Shown: positions 8,853 through 17,130 of the stretch, in pieces
How the letters are laid out: each line of letters opens with the position of its first letter
Numbering within the stretch: position 1 is the first letter of the stretch
Assembly (NCBI GenBank): GCA_964590315.1
Contig: CAZPVS010000001.1
Location: 1-64,000 of the forward strand
Length of the DNA: 64,000 nucleotides
Direction of reading: 5' to 3'
Source of the DNA: JALRHH01 sp964590315
Lineage (GTDB): Bacteria > Patescibacteriota > Saccharimonadia > Saccharimonadales > JALRHH01
Notes under the pieces: generated by a model
What the model was told of the DNA's origin: nothing
Database searches by the model: none
Seen by the model: only the letters and a program-made list of their open reading frames with translations
Position numbers and translations under genes: made by a program

Positions 8853-10052
8853 TTACCGTAGACAATCTTTAATTACGGAACGTATGTTTTTGTGAAATTC
8901 TGATATTGAGAACTGTAAAGATACAGATGTAATAGCAGATGAGTTATATTTGGTGGCATTGAATGATTGGAGGGCGGCGAGGAGAGAGTCTACTGTTTGT
9001 TCAGGGAAGAATTCACCGGTTACGCCAGGCGTTATGTAGTCGAGGGCGCCCCCCGCTTGATAGGCGATGACAGGCGTGCCTGTTGCCATGGCCTCAATAG
9101 GCGTAATGCCAAAATCTTCGTGGCTGGCAAACAGAAACGCCTGCGCACTGGCGATGATATGGGGCATTTGCTCATCAGTGACATCAGTCAGGAAGGTGAC
9201 ATTCGGCCCGGCTCGTTTGACGAGATCGGCATAGGCCGGCCCGCGGCCAATGACGGTGAGTGGCACATTTGCTTGCGTGGCGGCATCTACAATGATATCA
9301 ACCCGCTTCATAGTGGCTAGCCGACCAGCGGTGACAAAGCCGATGCGTTGCTGCGCTGGGGTGACGTTAAACCGTTCAGTGTCGACTGGAGGGTGGACGA
9401 CCGTACTCTCGCGGCCGTAGTAGCGCTTGATATCTGCCTGGATATGCGTGGAGTTAGCAAGCATGTAGTCTGCTCGTTGTGCTGCTTTATAATCCCATCG
9501 CCGTAATGGAGCGACCAGTAGCCGGAGCCCAAGCCGTGCCAGCGGATCAAATACGCCAAAGCCGGGCCGTTTCATATAGTCATCGTAGTGCCGCCAATAA
9601 TAATGGGTGGGGGTGTGGCAGTAGTTGATATGTGTGGCCAGTGGAATAGGGCCAGTGGAAGATGGCTTAAGAAGGCGGCGGAAGCGTGTCATGAGTGGCC
9701 GGTAGTTCTTGCGGACGGCAAAGGCCTCGCCATTACCGGAGGTGCTGATGATGAGGTCGTAGCCGCTGAGATCAAGGTGGGTGAACCACCATATGCGCCC
9801 GAGTATCATGAACTTACGGAGTTTACCAAAGTGCTGCAGCCAGCCAGTCACGACCTTGCCGTCGAGCTTCTGCCGCCATTCTTCAGTACAGTACGAGGTG
9901 TATATGGGGGCGTCAGGGAACATGTGGTGCAACTCGAGGACAACCTTTTCGGCACCGCCGCCGACGAGCCAATCATGCACTATCACGACACGAAGTCGGG
10001 ATAGTGCATGATTGGCTAATGGAAGATGGCTAATGGAAGATGGCCTGGTCAT
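8853..10052 (-). CDS. Family 4 glycosyltransferase
   Basis: 399 residues with a GT-B fold. The N-terminal acceptor domain begins VVIVHDWLVGGGAEKVVLEL; the donor domain has FVTAGRLATMKRVDIIVDA and the EX7E region FGITPIEAMATGTPVIAY. It probably adds a sugar in surface polysaccharide assembly. The ATG at 10052 overlaps the stop of the four-helix-bundle gene (ATGA), but the first 20 residues come from repeats: TCTTCCATTAGCCA units and an inverted copy of the codons for IVHDWL. The original start was therefore probably lost or moved when the cassette upstream arrived. Confidence 0.88.
   Translation of the reverse strand: MTRPSSISHLPLANHALSRLRVVIVHDWLVGGGAEKVVLELHHMFPDAPIYTSYCTEEWRQKLDGKVVTGWLQHFGKLRKFMILGRIWWFTHLDLSGYDLIISTSGNGEAFAVRKNYRPLMTRFRRLLKPSSTGPIPLATHINYCHTPTHYYWRHYDDYMKRPGFGVFDPLARLGLRLLVAPLRRWDYKAAQRADYMLANSTHIQADIKRYYGRESTVVHPPVDTERFNVTPAQQRIGFVTAGRLATMKRVDIIVDAATQANVPLTVIGRGPAYADLVKRAGPNVTFLTDVTDEQMPHIIASAQAFLFASHEDFGITPIEAMATGTPVIAYQAGGALDYITPGVTGEFFPEQTVDSLLAALQSFNATKYNSSAITSVSLQFSISEFHKNIRSVIKDCLR
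9968..10017. repeat. 17-bp perfect inverted repeat at the glycosyltransferase start
   Basis: GCCAATCATGCACTATC, then 15-16 nt, then its exact reverse complement. One arm encodes IVHDWL of the glycosyltransferase core and the other is the inverted copy in its N-terminal extension. It touches the GGCTAATGGAAGATGGC repeats that mark the end of the four-helix-bundle cassette. Confidence 0.85.
10014..10044. repeat. Tandem end repeat of the four-helix-bundle cassette
   Basis: Two overlapping copies of GGCTAATGGAAGATGGC (10014-10030 and 10028-10044). The inner copy matches, in inverted orientation, AGCTAATGGAATGTGGC read on the minus strand of 10424-10440 (14 of 17 positions), so the gene between looks like a cassette with terminal inverted repeats. 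Confidence 0.7.
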
Positions 10053-10414
10053 CTTTGTAGCCCTGACTTAAATGCATTGAGTAATTTCTGACATACAGTA
10101 GTCTGATTAATTAGCTGAATTAATGTAGCTTGCTGTATATACCCAAGTTTCTCTGCCAAGTATAAAAAATTCTTGGTCTCGAGCAGTGATCCATAGGCAA
10201 TTGTATAGAAATGTAGTTTATCGTTCTTGCTGGTTCTACCAAAACCTTCGGCTATATTTGCAGACACTGAACTCACAGCCCTCCGAAGCTGACTTGTAAT
10301 ACCAAATAACTCTTCTTTAGGGAACGATTTTGTTGCTGTATATACTTGAACGGCTAAGTTTTGGGATTCCTGCCATACATTTAAATCCTCGAATGAGCTT
10401 ATTGTGTGCGCCAT
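10049..10414 (-). CDS. Four-helix-bundle protein (23S rRNA IVP / bAvd family)
   Basis: 121 residues with the family pattern: FEDLNVWQESQNLAVQVYTA, FPKEELFGITSQLRRAVSSV, SANIAEGFGR and a C-terminal helix pair. Relatives are encoded in 23S rRNA intervening sequences, as Avd accessory proteins of diversity-generating retroelements, and as orphan genes in CPR genomes. No reverse transcriptase or variable repeat is nearby, so this is an orphan copy. It sits between two glycosyltransferase genes as a cassette with inverted repeats and overlaps the downstream gene's start. Confidence 0.88.
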   Translation of the reverse strand: MAHTISSFEDLNVWQESQNLAVQVYTATKSFPKEELFGITSQLRRAVSSVSANIAEGFGRTSKNDKLHFYTIAYGSLLETKNFLYLAEKLGYIQQATLIQLINQTTVCQKLLNAFKSGLQR

Positions 10415-10423
10415 ATTCTAATA

Positions 10424-10440
10424 GCCACATTCCATTAGCT
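10424..10440. repeat. Right terminal inverted repeat of the four-helix-bundle cassette
   Basis: GCCACATTCCATTAGCT; its reverse complement matches the inner left copy at 10028-10044 in 14 of 17 positions. Confidence 0.6.
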
Positions 10441-11863
10441 ATTTTGCTCCTATTCCAAAGAGGACGGCGCGGATAGTACGGAGGAGAATGGAGAGGTCAA
10501 ACCAGAAGGTCCAGTTCTGGACATAGTAGACGTCAAGTTTGCGGCGTTCATCAAAGCTGATATCACGGCGGCCAGAAATCTGAGCTAAACCGGTCAGGCC
10601 GGACTTGACGCTCAGGATGGCATGCTTTTTCTCATACGCGTTGAGTTCCTGTGGGATGAGTGCGCGTGGGCCGACTAGACTGATATCACCTTTTAGTACG
10701 TTAAATAGCTGGGGGAGTTCGTCCAGGCTGGTGGCGCGTAAAAACCGACCAATCGGAGTGACACGAGGGTCTTTAGCGAGAAAGTCACCGTTCTGCCGGT
10801 ACTGTTTGCCAAGATGCGATTTCCCCATGAGCGCAAAGGCTTGTTCTGGAGTGGTGCCATCGTATTTGCGATATTGGGTGCGGAATTTGTACACGGTGAA
10901 TGCTCTATTAAACCGAGTCAGACGGGTCTGTTTGAAGAAAATACCGCCCTTGGGGTTGGTCATGAGCATGAGAGTGCTGATGACTATCATGATCGGCAAG
11001 GCGATAACCATGCTCAGGCTCGTGAAGAACACATCAAAGAGGCGTTTCACCACACGTCCCCAGCCGATAAGTGCTGTCTGATGCACTGCAATGACCGGCG
11101 AGTTGGCAAAGAGTTCTACCGTGATATTCCCGACAAATAAATCACTGTTGCCCGGCACAAAACGGTAGGAAATATGGTGTTCCTGCGCAAAACGCAAGAT
11201 CTCGTTGTTTCTATCCGGATTACTGTAGAGCTCTGTCTGAATGATGCCGTGGATGTCTTCCTTTGAGAGGGTGGTCAAGGCATTATCAAATGTCGTGAAT
11301 GAGGCAAAATCCTTATCTGATGCACCGACAATACCAAGGACACGCAAGCCAGTATTGCGGGTGTCGCCGACCTGATGTGCAATTTCTTGGCTGATAGGCG
11401 TATTACCGACAATGAGGATGTTGCTGACCCCGATTCCGAAACGGTACAGCAGGTGCCGAAGTACCCTGGCAAGCGAACGGAAGACGAGCAAGAATACAAA
11501 GCCAAGCCCAAAGGCATACAACGGCACCAAGCGGCCTGGTAGCAACTGATGATCGGTGAGATAGTCGTAGCTGATTATCAGCAGTGTACCAATAAAGGCT
11601 CCCATGAAGATTCGACCAAATTCAACAAAGCGTTTTTCGTAGATCTCTTGCCGGTACAAGCCGATAAAGGCATGAACCAGTAGCCACACTGGCAAAATGC
11701 TGATGATTGCATAAATAAAGGTCTCACCGGAGATAGTCGCAATCTTGCCGTCCTCCATGTAGCGGAAGCGCAAGAGATACGCTGCTGCAAAAGCAGCGAT
11801 GAGGGCCAGGAAGTCACCGGCAAGGAGGAAGATACTGTAGATCAGTGAGGCGTTATTCTTCAT
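10439..11863 (-). CDS. Polyprenyl glycosylphosphotransferase (initiating sugar transferase)
   Basis: About 474 residues. Four N-terminal helices (first SLIYSIFLLAGDFLALIAAF) and a Rossmann-like middle domain (ILIVGNTPISQEIAHQVG) precede a fifth helix and the bacterial sugar transferase domain (VVKRLFDVFFTSLSMVIALP, FKQTRLTRFNRAFTVYKFRT, TSLDELPQLFNVLKGDISLVGPR, GLAQISGR). It transfers a sugar phosphate to undecaprenyl phosphate to start a polysaccharide repeat unit. I chose the ATG at 11863; the preceding frame extends to 11908. Its promoter (-10 TATATT at 11908-11913, minus strand) is governed by the divergent palindrome at 11912-11949. Confidence 0.9.
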   Translation of the reverse strand: MKNNASLIYSIFLLAGDFLALIAAFAAAYLLRFRYMEDGKIATISGETFIYAIISILPVWLLVHAFIGLYRQEIYEKRFVEFGRIFMGAFIGTLLIISYDYLTDHQLLPGRLVPLYAFGLGFVFLLVFRSLARVLRHLLYRFGIGVSNILIVGNTPISQEIAHQVGDTRNTGLRVLGIVGASDKDFASFTTFDNALTTLSKEDIHGIIQTELYSNPDRNNEILRFAQEHHISYRFVPGNSDLFVGNITVELFANSPVIAVHQTALIGWGRVVKRLFDVFFTSLSMVIALPIMIVISTLMLMTNPKGGIFFKQTRLTRFNRAFTVYKFRTQYRKYDGTTPEQAFALMGKSHLGKQYRQNGDFLAKDPRVTPIGRFLRATSLDELPQLFNVLKGDISLVGPRALIPQELNAYEKKHAILSVKSGLTGLAQISGRRDISFDERRKLDVYYVQNWTFWFDLSILLRTIRAVLFGIGAK

Positions 11864-11907
11864 CTTACCGTTAATTGTATCACTTCTAAGAAGGCATCCC
11901 TGCTCCA

Positions 11908-11953
11908 AATATATTACGTTTTTGGTCCGATCGGACCAAAAACGTAATAAAGT
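11908..11953. promoter_or_regulatory. 38-bp palindromic operator with divergent -10 boxes
   Basis: Positions 11912-11949 are a perfect palindrome centred on GTCCGATCGGAC. Reading outward on either strand, GGACC is followed by exactly 10 nt and then a -10-like hexamer: TATATT on the minus strand (for the sugar transferase) and TAAAGT on the plus strand (for GtrA). The same core and spacing recur at 21667-21695 and 22214-22242. Confidence 0.75.
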
Positions 11954-12009
11954 TATGTTGTGCTACACTAAATCCAAAGTGAACTAAATGTGAACGAAAA
12001 GCAAAACTA

Positions 12010-12471
12010 ATGAAATTTAGACTCAAGAAAAAAGACCGCAAAGAACTGACCCGCTTCGGTGAGTATATGATCGGTGGTGGAGTATGGTTCTGGAGTGGCT
12101 ATATCATCATTGTCGGGCTGACTGGCCGGTGGACACCGTTTGATGACCCAGCGGCAGACTTGTTCCTAATCAACTTCATCGGTAATGCGGTCGGTATTAC
12201 GCTGAACTTCTTAATATCGCGATACTGGGTGTTTAAGACGAAACGGCCAACGAAATTGGGTGTGGCAACGGCTCGGTACATTATTTATACCGGCCTGAAT
12301 GCGTTTGGGCTAAACTTCTTAATCCTGCACTTATTACGCCAAGTCGGTATTGAACCAGCAATTGGACAGTTTATTGCCTCGGCATTCTTCACGGTGTGGA
12401 ATTATTACTGGTATAAAGTGTGGGTGTTTCGGGGTCGGACACCGATACGGCGGACCAAGCACCATGCGTGA
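12010..12471 (+). CDS. GtrA-like membrane protein
   Basis: 153 residues with four membrane helices (about 17-38, 52-72, 87-107, 118-138), a basic N-terminus, and the GtrA-type NFLISRYWVFKTKR and YYWYKVWVFRGR repeats. GtrA proteins are thought to move undecaprenyl-phosphate-linked sugars across the membrane or assist polyprenyl glycosyltransferases. The gene diverges from the initiating sugar transferase and shares its palindromic operator. Confidence 0.88.
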   Translation: MKFRLKKKDRKELTRFGEYMIGGGVWFWSGYIIIVGLTGRWTPFDDPAADLFLINFIGNAVGITLNFLISRYWVFKTKRPTKLGVATARYIIYTGLNAFGLNFLILHLLRQVGIEPAIGQFIASAFFTVWNYYWYKVWVFRGRTPIRRTKHHA

Positions 12472-12572
12472 GTATTATTCATTTATCATTTACCAATTTT
12501 CAGTAGAACGGACTTTTGTAGCTTTTATGGTAAATATGAAATGGAAATTAAATGGTAATTGGGAAATGACCA
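12472..12572. repeat. Degenerate inverted AT-rich repeat (MITE-like remnant)
   Basis: ATTTACCAATTTTCAG near 12488-12503 and AAATGGTAATTGGGAAATGA near 12550-12569 are imperfect inverted copies. They resemble the repeat units at 7283-7345, and may be the ends of a lost four-helix-bundle-type cassette. This is inference from similarity by eye. Confidence 0.4.
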
Positions 12573-13022
12573 ATGGAAACTAACAACGTGCGGCCGACCA
12601 AAAAGCAGCGAGAGTTACTGAGTTTTATCGAGGCATTCATCGGGGAGCATGGCTATAGCCCCAGTTACCGAGAGATTATGTCAGGCCTGAATTACAATTC
12701 GGTTGCGACGGTGGCACTGCATGTAAATAGCCTTATTAAGCGGGGTCATTTGCGCAAACGGGACCACTCGGCGCGGTCTATAGAGCTGGTTGAGCAAACA
12801 GAACAGCCGCTCAAGACTAACGAGATTAAGCCTGGTGAGGAAAAATGGCTGGTTGAAAAGGTGGAATACTTGTTTACCAGGGCGGAAAGCGGTGCTATCA
12901 CGCAAGGTCAACTTGATGAATTGTATGTGCTGATTGGTGCGCTGAAGGTTTTGGGACTTGATGGTGCAGCACATTCGTTCCTCCCACGCCTTAAATCTCT
13001 TACTACCCAGCCTGCCCACTAG
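12573..13022 (+). CDS. LexA-type DNA-binding domain protein lacking the peptidase domain
   Basis: 149 residues. Residues 5-70 match the LexA winged helix-turn-helix: RPTKKQRELLSFIEAFIGEH, then GYSPSYREIM and SVATVALHVNSLIKRGHLRK. The rest (EKWLVEKVEYLFTRAESGAI to the end) is helical and has none of the S24 peptidase features: no Ala-Gly cleavage site and no Ser/Lys dyad. It cannot be a RecA-cleaved SOS repressor in the usual sense. It lies 60 nt before uppP on the same strand. Confidence 0.8.
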   Translation: METNNVRPTKKQRELLSFIEAFIGEHGYSPSYREIMSGLNYNSVATVALHVNSLIKRGHLRKRDHSARSIELVEQTEQPLKTNEIKPGEEKWLVEKVEYLFTRAESGAITQGQLDELYVLIGALKVLGLDGAAHSFLPRLKSLTTQPAH

Positions 13023-13085
13023 CAGTACTAATGACCGCTGGCTGATGAGGGATTTGAGGACAACTGAAATGATAGAATAAGTGTA

Positions 13086-13913
13086 ATGGATATACTGCAT
13101 GCAATTGTGCTGGGCATTATTGAAGGAGTGACTGAATTCCTGCCCGTTTCAAGCACGGGTCACCTGACAATTGCCGAAAAATTACTCGGATACGATATCG
13201 ACGACCCGGCAATGACCGCCTTTACGGCGTTTATACAAACTGGAGCGACACTCGCTACCATTATTTATTTCAGGAAAGATATTTGGCGAGTGCTGAAGGC
13301 TTGGCTGGCTGGTGTACGCGGCGGGCCGCGCGACAATCCGGACTATCGTATGGGCTGGGCAATTATTGTTGGGTCATTGCCGATTGCGGTTATAGGACTG
13401 CTTTTTAAGGATCAGATAGAGACGAGCCTTCGTAGCTTGTGGCTGGTAGCAGCAGGGCTGATTCTATGGAGCGGTGTCATGTATGTTGCCGAAAAATACG
13501 CCAGACAAGATCGGACAGAAAAGGACACGACCTGGAAGGATACATTGTTTGTTGGCGCCATGCAGTGTGTCGCGCTAATCCCGGGTGTGTCGCGCTCCGG
13601 TGCTACTATATCGGCATCGTTGTTTAAGGGATTTGATCGGGTGACAGCAACCCGTCTGTCGTTCTACTTGTCCATACCCGCACTCATGGCGGCCGGTATT
13701 ATGCAGGCCGTGACACAAGCAGAAGAGATTGGTGTACGAATTGGTTGGGTCCCGACAGTTGTCGCGACAATTGTATCGTTCTTTGTGGCATATGCCGCGG
13801 TGGCGTGGCTGTTGAAATACATTGCTACCCATTCATTCACCGGGTTCATTGTTTATCGGCTGGTGCTGGGCGGCGTACTCTTGGTATTGCTTGTTACCGG
13901 TGTTGTTTCATAG
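13086..13913 (+). CDS. uppP: Undecaprenyl-diphosphatase UppP/BacA
   Basis: 275 residues, about eight helices. Motif 1 is GIIEGVTEFLPVSSTGHL near the N-terminus and motif 2 is PGVSRSGATISASLFKGF near residue 165. It removes a phosphate from undecaprenyl diphosphate, recycling the carrier for peptidoglycan and surface polysaccharides. A TAGAAT box at 13073-13078 ends 7 nt before the ATG, so the mRNA is probably leaderless. Confidence 0.96.
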   Translation: MDILHAIVLGIIEGVTEFLPVSSTGHLTIAEKLLGYDIDDPAMTAFTAFIQTGATLATIIYFRKDIWRVLKAWLAGVRGGPRDNPDYRMGWAIIVGSLPIAVIGLLFKDQIETSLRSLWLVAAGLILWSGVMYVAEKYARQDRTEKDTTWKDTLFVGAMQCVALIPGVSRSGATISASLFKGFDRVTATRLSFYLSIPALMAAGIMQAVTQAEEIGVRIGWVPTVVATIVSFFVAYAAVAWLLKYIATHSFTGFIVYRLVLGGVLLVLLVTGVVS

Positions 13914-13987
13914 ATCATCATCTGCCCGTGTATGAGTCCGATGGTTTATACTGTAAGATATAAGCATAAGTAACTAAGTGGACCATA

Positions 13988-14677
13988 ATGGCAAAAAATA
14001 ATCCAACAAAACGCTCTTTCTTTGGCAAAAAACTATTATTTATCGTTCTGTACGTGCTGATTGTAGCTGGCCTTGCGGCTTTTGGCGGTATTTACTATAC
14101 GAAGTACCAGGATCTCAAGACGGCAACACCTGAGCAGCTTCAGCAATCACAAATCGACGAGACACTAAAAGAAGTTGGTAAGCTGTACGCGCTTCCTGCA
14201 AACGAAAAGCCCGATGTCGCAACCGTTAAGGACAAGGAAGCGCTCAAGAAGCAGTATCCATTCTTTGACCAGGCCGAAAATGGCGATATTGTACTGATCT
14301 ACAAAGAAGCCAAGCTGGCACTGCTATACCGTCCGGGTACGAAGCAGTTGGTCAAGGTCGGCCCCGTCAATATAGAGTCCGGATTGTCTATCCGCACGGT
14401 TGGTTCCGCGGGTGAGCGAGCGACTGTCGAAAAACTGCTGAGTGACAACAAGCTGACTTTCTCAACCGGCGGTGAGGCAAAGACTGACATTTCCGGCGTA
14501 CTTGTGGTAGATCTGAGCGGTAAGAATGGCGAACAAGCGAAGAAGGTCGCTGAAGTAGTGAAGGGCACGGTAGGCAGCCTCCCTGCGGGTGAGGAAAAGC
14601 CGACTGACGTCGATATATTAATCCTTGCAGGCCCCGAAACTACCACTCCGACACCAGAAGAAATACCCCAGCCATAG
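13988..14677 (+). CDS. Membrane-anchored protein with LytR_C-like domain
   Basis: 229 residues: basic N-terminus, one helix (LLFIVLYVLIVAGLAAFGGI) and an outer domain. The middle (DIVLIYKEAKLALLYRPGTKQLVKVGPV) is strand-rich. The end (ERATVEKLLSDNKLTFSTGG... VVDLSGKNGEQAKKVAEVVKG... PTDVDILILAG) has the pattern of LytR C-terminal domains found on wall proteins. Probably envelope-associated; no enzymatic motif seen. Confidence 0.6.
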   Translation: MAKNNPTKRSFFGKKLLFIVLYVLIVAGLAAFGGIYYTKYQDLKTATPEQLQQSQIDETLKEVGKLYALPANEKPDVATVKDKEALKKQYPFFDQAENGDIVLIYKEAKLALLYRPGTKQLVKVGPVNIESGLSIRTVGSAGERATVEKLLSDNKLTFSTGGEAKTDISGVLVVDLSGKNGEQAKKVAEVVKGTVGSLPAGEEKPTDVDILILAGPETTTPTPEEIPQP

Positions 14678-14734
14678 TGTGCCAGATGTAGCGTATACTA
14701 CTACAGCTAGCGTAAGCGATTAGTGCTACACTAC

Positions 14735-14983
14735 GGGTAGTTCGTTTCAACAAACAAGTGCTGGAATCAGGTGTGAATCCTGAACTGTGCCGCAACGGTA
14801 AGCCCTATGCTCTGAAGGAAAAAGAGCAGCCGGACAAAATGTATTCCATTTTGCCCGCGCGTTGAGAAAAAACGTAGTTTTGTCTTAACAGGGACGAGTC
14901 CGATACAGCTGTAAACCTCTCGAGCAAGAGTGTCGGTATAGTTTTCCATACCCTCATTTTCGCCCTGAGAATGAGGGTATTTT
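14735..14983 (+). ncRNA. Cobalamin riboswitch with SD-sequestering hairpin
   Basis: The conserved core GGAATCAGGTGTGAATCC (14763-14780), then TGAACTGTGCCGCAACGG and TAAGCC, matches the cobalamin aptamer as in E. coli btuB. The distal block GACGAGTCCGATAC (14894-14907) fits its 3' conserved part. The expression platform is a 14-bp hairpin (arms 14948-14961 and 14967-14980, one G-U). Its 3' arm contains GAGGG at 14973-14977, 6 nt before the ATG, so ligand-controlled hiding of the ribosome site is more likely than termination (only four U follow). Confidence 0.87.
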
Positions 14984-16477
14984 ATGATCATGACACATCC
15001 CGAAATAGTCGCCGACCGAGCAGTCGGTATCGAACATCAGCTCTTTTCTCAGGGCTATACCGAGGGCTATGTGCTGGTCGATGACATCCCTGCTGTGTAT
15101 GAGGAGCGGCAAGTTGTTCGGTATGCGGCCGAGCAGCTGCTTGCTTCACGGCGTGGTGAGGCAGCCAAGGGATATGAATACGAGCCGGTTGACGCACTGT
15201 CGACGGCTGAGAGTGTACTGCGGGTAGAAGCGCGTCATGGCACCGATACTCATGAGTATACGGAGCGGTGGAATGGGTTACTCCTTGACTGCCAACGCCT
15301 CGTCGGCGAATGGTACCGCAAGAAAAAGCCGGAATACTTTGAGCCCGTTCGGCAGGTATTTAACTCCGAAACAGCAGAATTTTTCTCTCACGGCCTATCA
15401 ATCCGTCAGATGACAGAAAATGCACTCGTTCCGATTACCGAGGATCCGGAAGAAGAGGCCCGGCGTATTAATGAACGGGTCGAGGAAGCGACACCGCAGA
15501 TTGTACGGCAATTGGGCGCGACCGCATTAGCCGGTCGGAGCATTTTGACCATTTCTGAGTGTACCGATAGTGCCATATCCAGCTATGAAGCCGATATGAA
15601 GTCAGGCGCTCGGCATAGAGGATATCGCGGCTATGTCCCCGAAATTAAGAAACTGATGCTCCGTTTTATTAGTTTTGACCCCAATTCTGATGACCGATAC
15701 GAGACGCAGATTGGTTTGCCGGGTGAGTTCCACACTCACGAAACATTGCAGATAGCACTTGCCCGAAAAGGTGTGGACACGCAAACCATGGACAAGACGG
15801 AGCTGCATGGTGCGCAAATATTGATTGACGATGACCCGTTTAGCTTTGTGAAGCACTTGGACGAGGTTGCGACAAAAGAGTGGTGCACTGATATTTTCAT
15901 GGGCGAGACGGTACCCGCTGATTTTGTAAAAGATTATGAAGCCTTCCGGCTTGAAGCCTTGCAGCGCAAGGAAGATATTAAGGGATGGGCAGAGACAGTG
16001 GCTGTGTTTGTGCTTGATTTGGCACGGAGTGGGTATGATCGACGCAAGGCGCCATTAAAGGTCGAGGGATTTGTGAAGAACCTGCTACTGAACTTAGCCA
16101 AAAAGGATGAGACGATTGCCGAGCAGATGTTTGATGCGAAAACCGCAGAAGGTTTACGTAATGTAGCTGCACTGGAGGCACAAGGCCGATTCGAGGAAGC
16201 CCAGATCCGGCTGCAAGAAGTCGAGCGTAGTGCGCCCGGCGGCGGCTCATGTGGCGGCGGCTCATGCGGCCTTGAAGGCGTCGCATCCAATAGTAAAGAG
16301 GACGAGGACTTGCGTAAGAAGTTAGGAGCTGACGCAGGGGATACTATTGTAAAAGACCGTGAGCGCGCATGCAAATGCGGGAGCAAAAGCATTGTCTATG
16401 CCTATAACAAAAGCAAAGTCATTAAATATTGCCAGAGTTGCCATGCCTATGAGAAAACATTCAAAAAAGCAGCGTAA
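14984..16477 (+). CDS. Uncharacterised riboswitch-controlled protein with Cys-rich C-terminus
   Basis: 497 residues, soluble, mostly helical and acidic, with no signal peptide or membrane helix. The last 90 residues are distinctive: GGGSCGGGSCG near residue 425, then CKCGSKSIVYAYNKSKVIKYCQSCH, which looks like a four-cysteine zinc ribbon. I do not recognise the family. The cobalamin riboswitch suggests it works in, or replaces something in, corrinoid-dependent metabolism or uptake. No known B12-binding DxHxxG motif is visible. ATG 14984 follows GAGGG; an in-frame ATG at 14990 is an alternative. Confidence 0.75.
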   Translation: MIMTHPEIVADRAVGIEHQLFSQGYTEGYVLVDDIPAVYEERQVVRYAAEQLLASRRGEAAKGYEYEPVDALSTAESVLRVEARHGTDTHEYTERWNGLLLDCQRLVGEWYRKKKPEYFEPVRQVFNSETAEFFSHGLSIRQMTENALVPITEDPEEEARRINERVEEATPQIVRQLGATALAGRSILTISECTDSAISSYEADMKSGARHRGYRGYVPEIKKLMLRFISFDPNSDDRYETQIGLPGEFHTHETLQIALARKGVDTQTMDKTELHGAQILIDDDPFSFVKHLDEVATKEWCTDIFMGETVPADFVKDYEAFRLEALQRKEDIKGWAETVAVFVLDLARSGYDRRKAPLKVEGFVKNLLLNLAKKDETIAEQMFDAKTAEGLRNVAALEAQGRFEEAQIRLQEVERSAPGGGSCGGGSCGLEGVASNSKEDEDLRKKLGADAGDTIVKDRERACKCGSKSIVYAYNKSKVIKYCQSCHAYEKTFKKAA

Positions 16478-16524
16478 AATAGAGAAACTGGCACGCACGA
16501 ATCACCCTAAATGAAAGTTGAATA

Positions 16525-17130
16525 ATGAATAAGAAAATCGGGATTTATCCTGCTGCATTTGACCCAGTACATGCGGGTCATATTGCCTTTTCCCAGGCTG
16601 CAATTGCCGAACATGCGCTCGATAAGGTGTTTCTGGTGCCCGAGCCAACGCCACGTCACAAGCAGGGCGTAAAGGCATTGACGCACCGCACTGCGATGCT
16701 GCAGCTGGCTGCCGCCGAACATGATAGTTTCGGTATCGTTTCATTGGATAAACAGCGTTTGACTATGCACGAGCTATGGCCACTGCTTGTATCACGATTT
16801 CAGGGTGCTGAATTGTATATGCTGCTTGGCAGTGATGCTACTGATAGGATGTTGTCATGGCCGGATGTGGCTGATTATGCAGAGACCGTGCCGCATTTCA
16901 TCATTGCCAGACGCAATCGTAAGCAAGCCGATGTGCACCACATGATGGATATGCTGCAGGGTACGAAAAAGCTTGATATTACCTATAGTCTCATTGCCGA
17001 TGAGGATACCAGCCATAGCTCACAGGCGATTCGTACCGCCTTAAAGCAGGGTAATACCCCTCAGGGCATACATCAGTCGGTGCTTGACTATATACACGCG
17101 CACCGACTCTACATATCTGGCGCGGCTTGA
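16525..17130 (+). CDS. nadD: Nicotinate-nucleotide adenylyltransferase-like protein
   Basis: 201 residues. GIYPAAFDPVHAGHIAFSQA carries the HxGH motif, LLGSDATDRMLSW resembles the substrate-binding GADxxxxxxxW of NadD, and ISSTxIR is replaced by HSSQAIRTAL at about residue 170. It would convert nicotinate mononucleotide to deamido-NAD in NAD synthesis. The changed C-terminal motif leaves some doubt about substrate. Its 3' end overlaps the convergent antiporter gene by 22 nt. Confidence 0.8.
   Translation: MNKKIGIYPAAFDPVHAGHIAFSQAAIAEHALDKVFLVPEPTPRHKQGVKALTHRTAMLQLAAAEHDSFGIVSLDKQRLTMHELWPLLVSRFQGAELYMLLGSDATDRMLSWPDVADYAETVPHFIIARRNRKQADVHHMMDMLQGTKKLDITYSLIADEDTSHSSQAIRTALKQGNTPQGIHQSVLDYIHAHRLYISGAA

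Noticed and set aside
10049..10414. Diversity-generating retroelement (Avd partner)
   Set aside because: No reverse transcriptase, template repeat or variable repeat pair was found near the four-helix-bundle gene.
14948..14983. Intrinsic terminator as riboswitch output
   Set aside because: The stem is strong, but only four U follow and the stem's 3' arm is the ribosome site of the next ATG, so translational control fits better.
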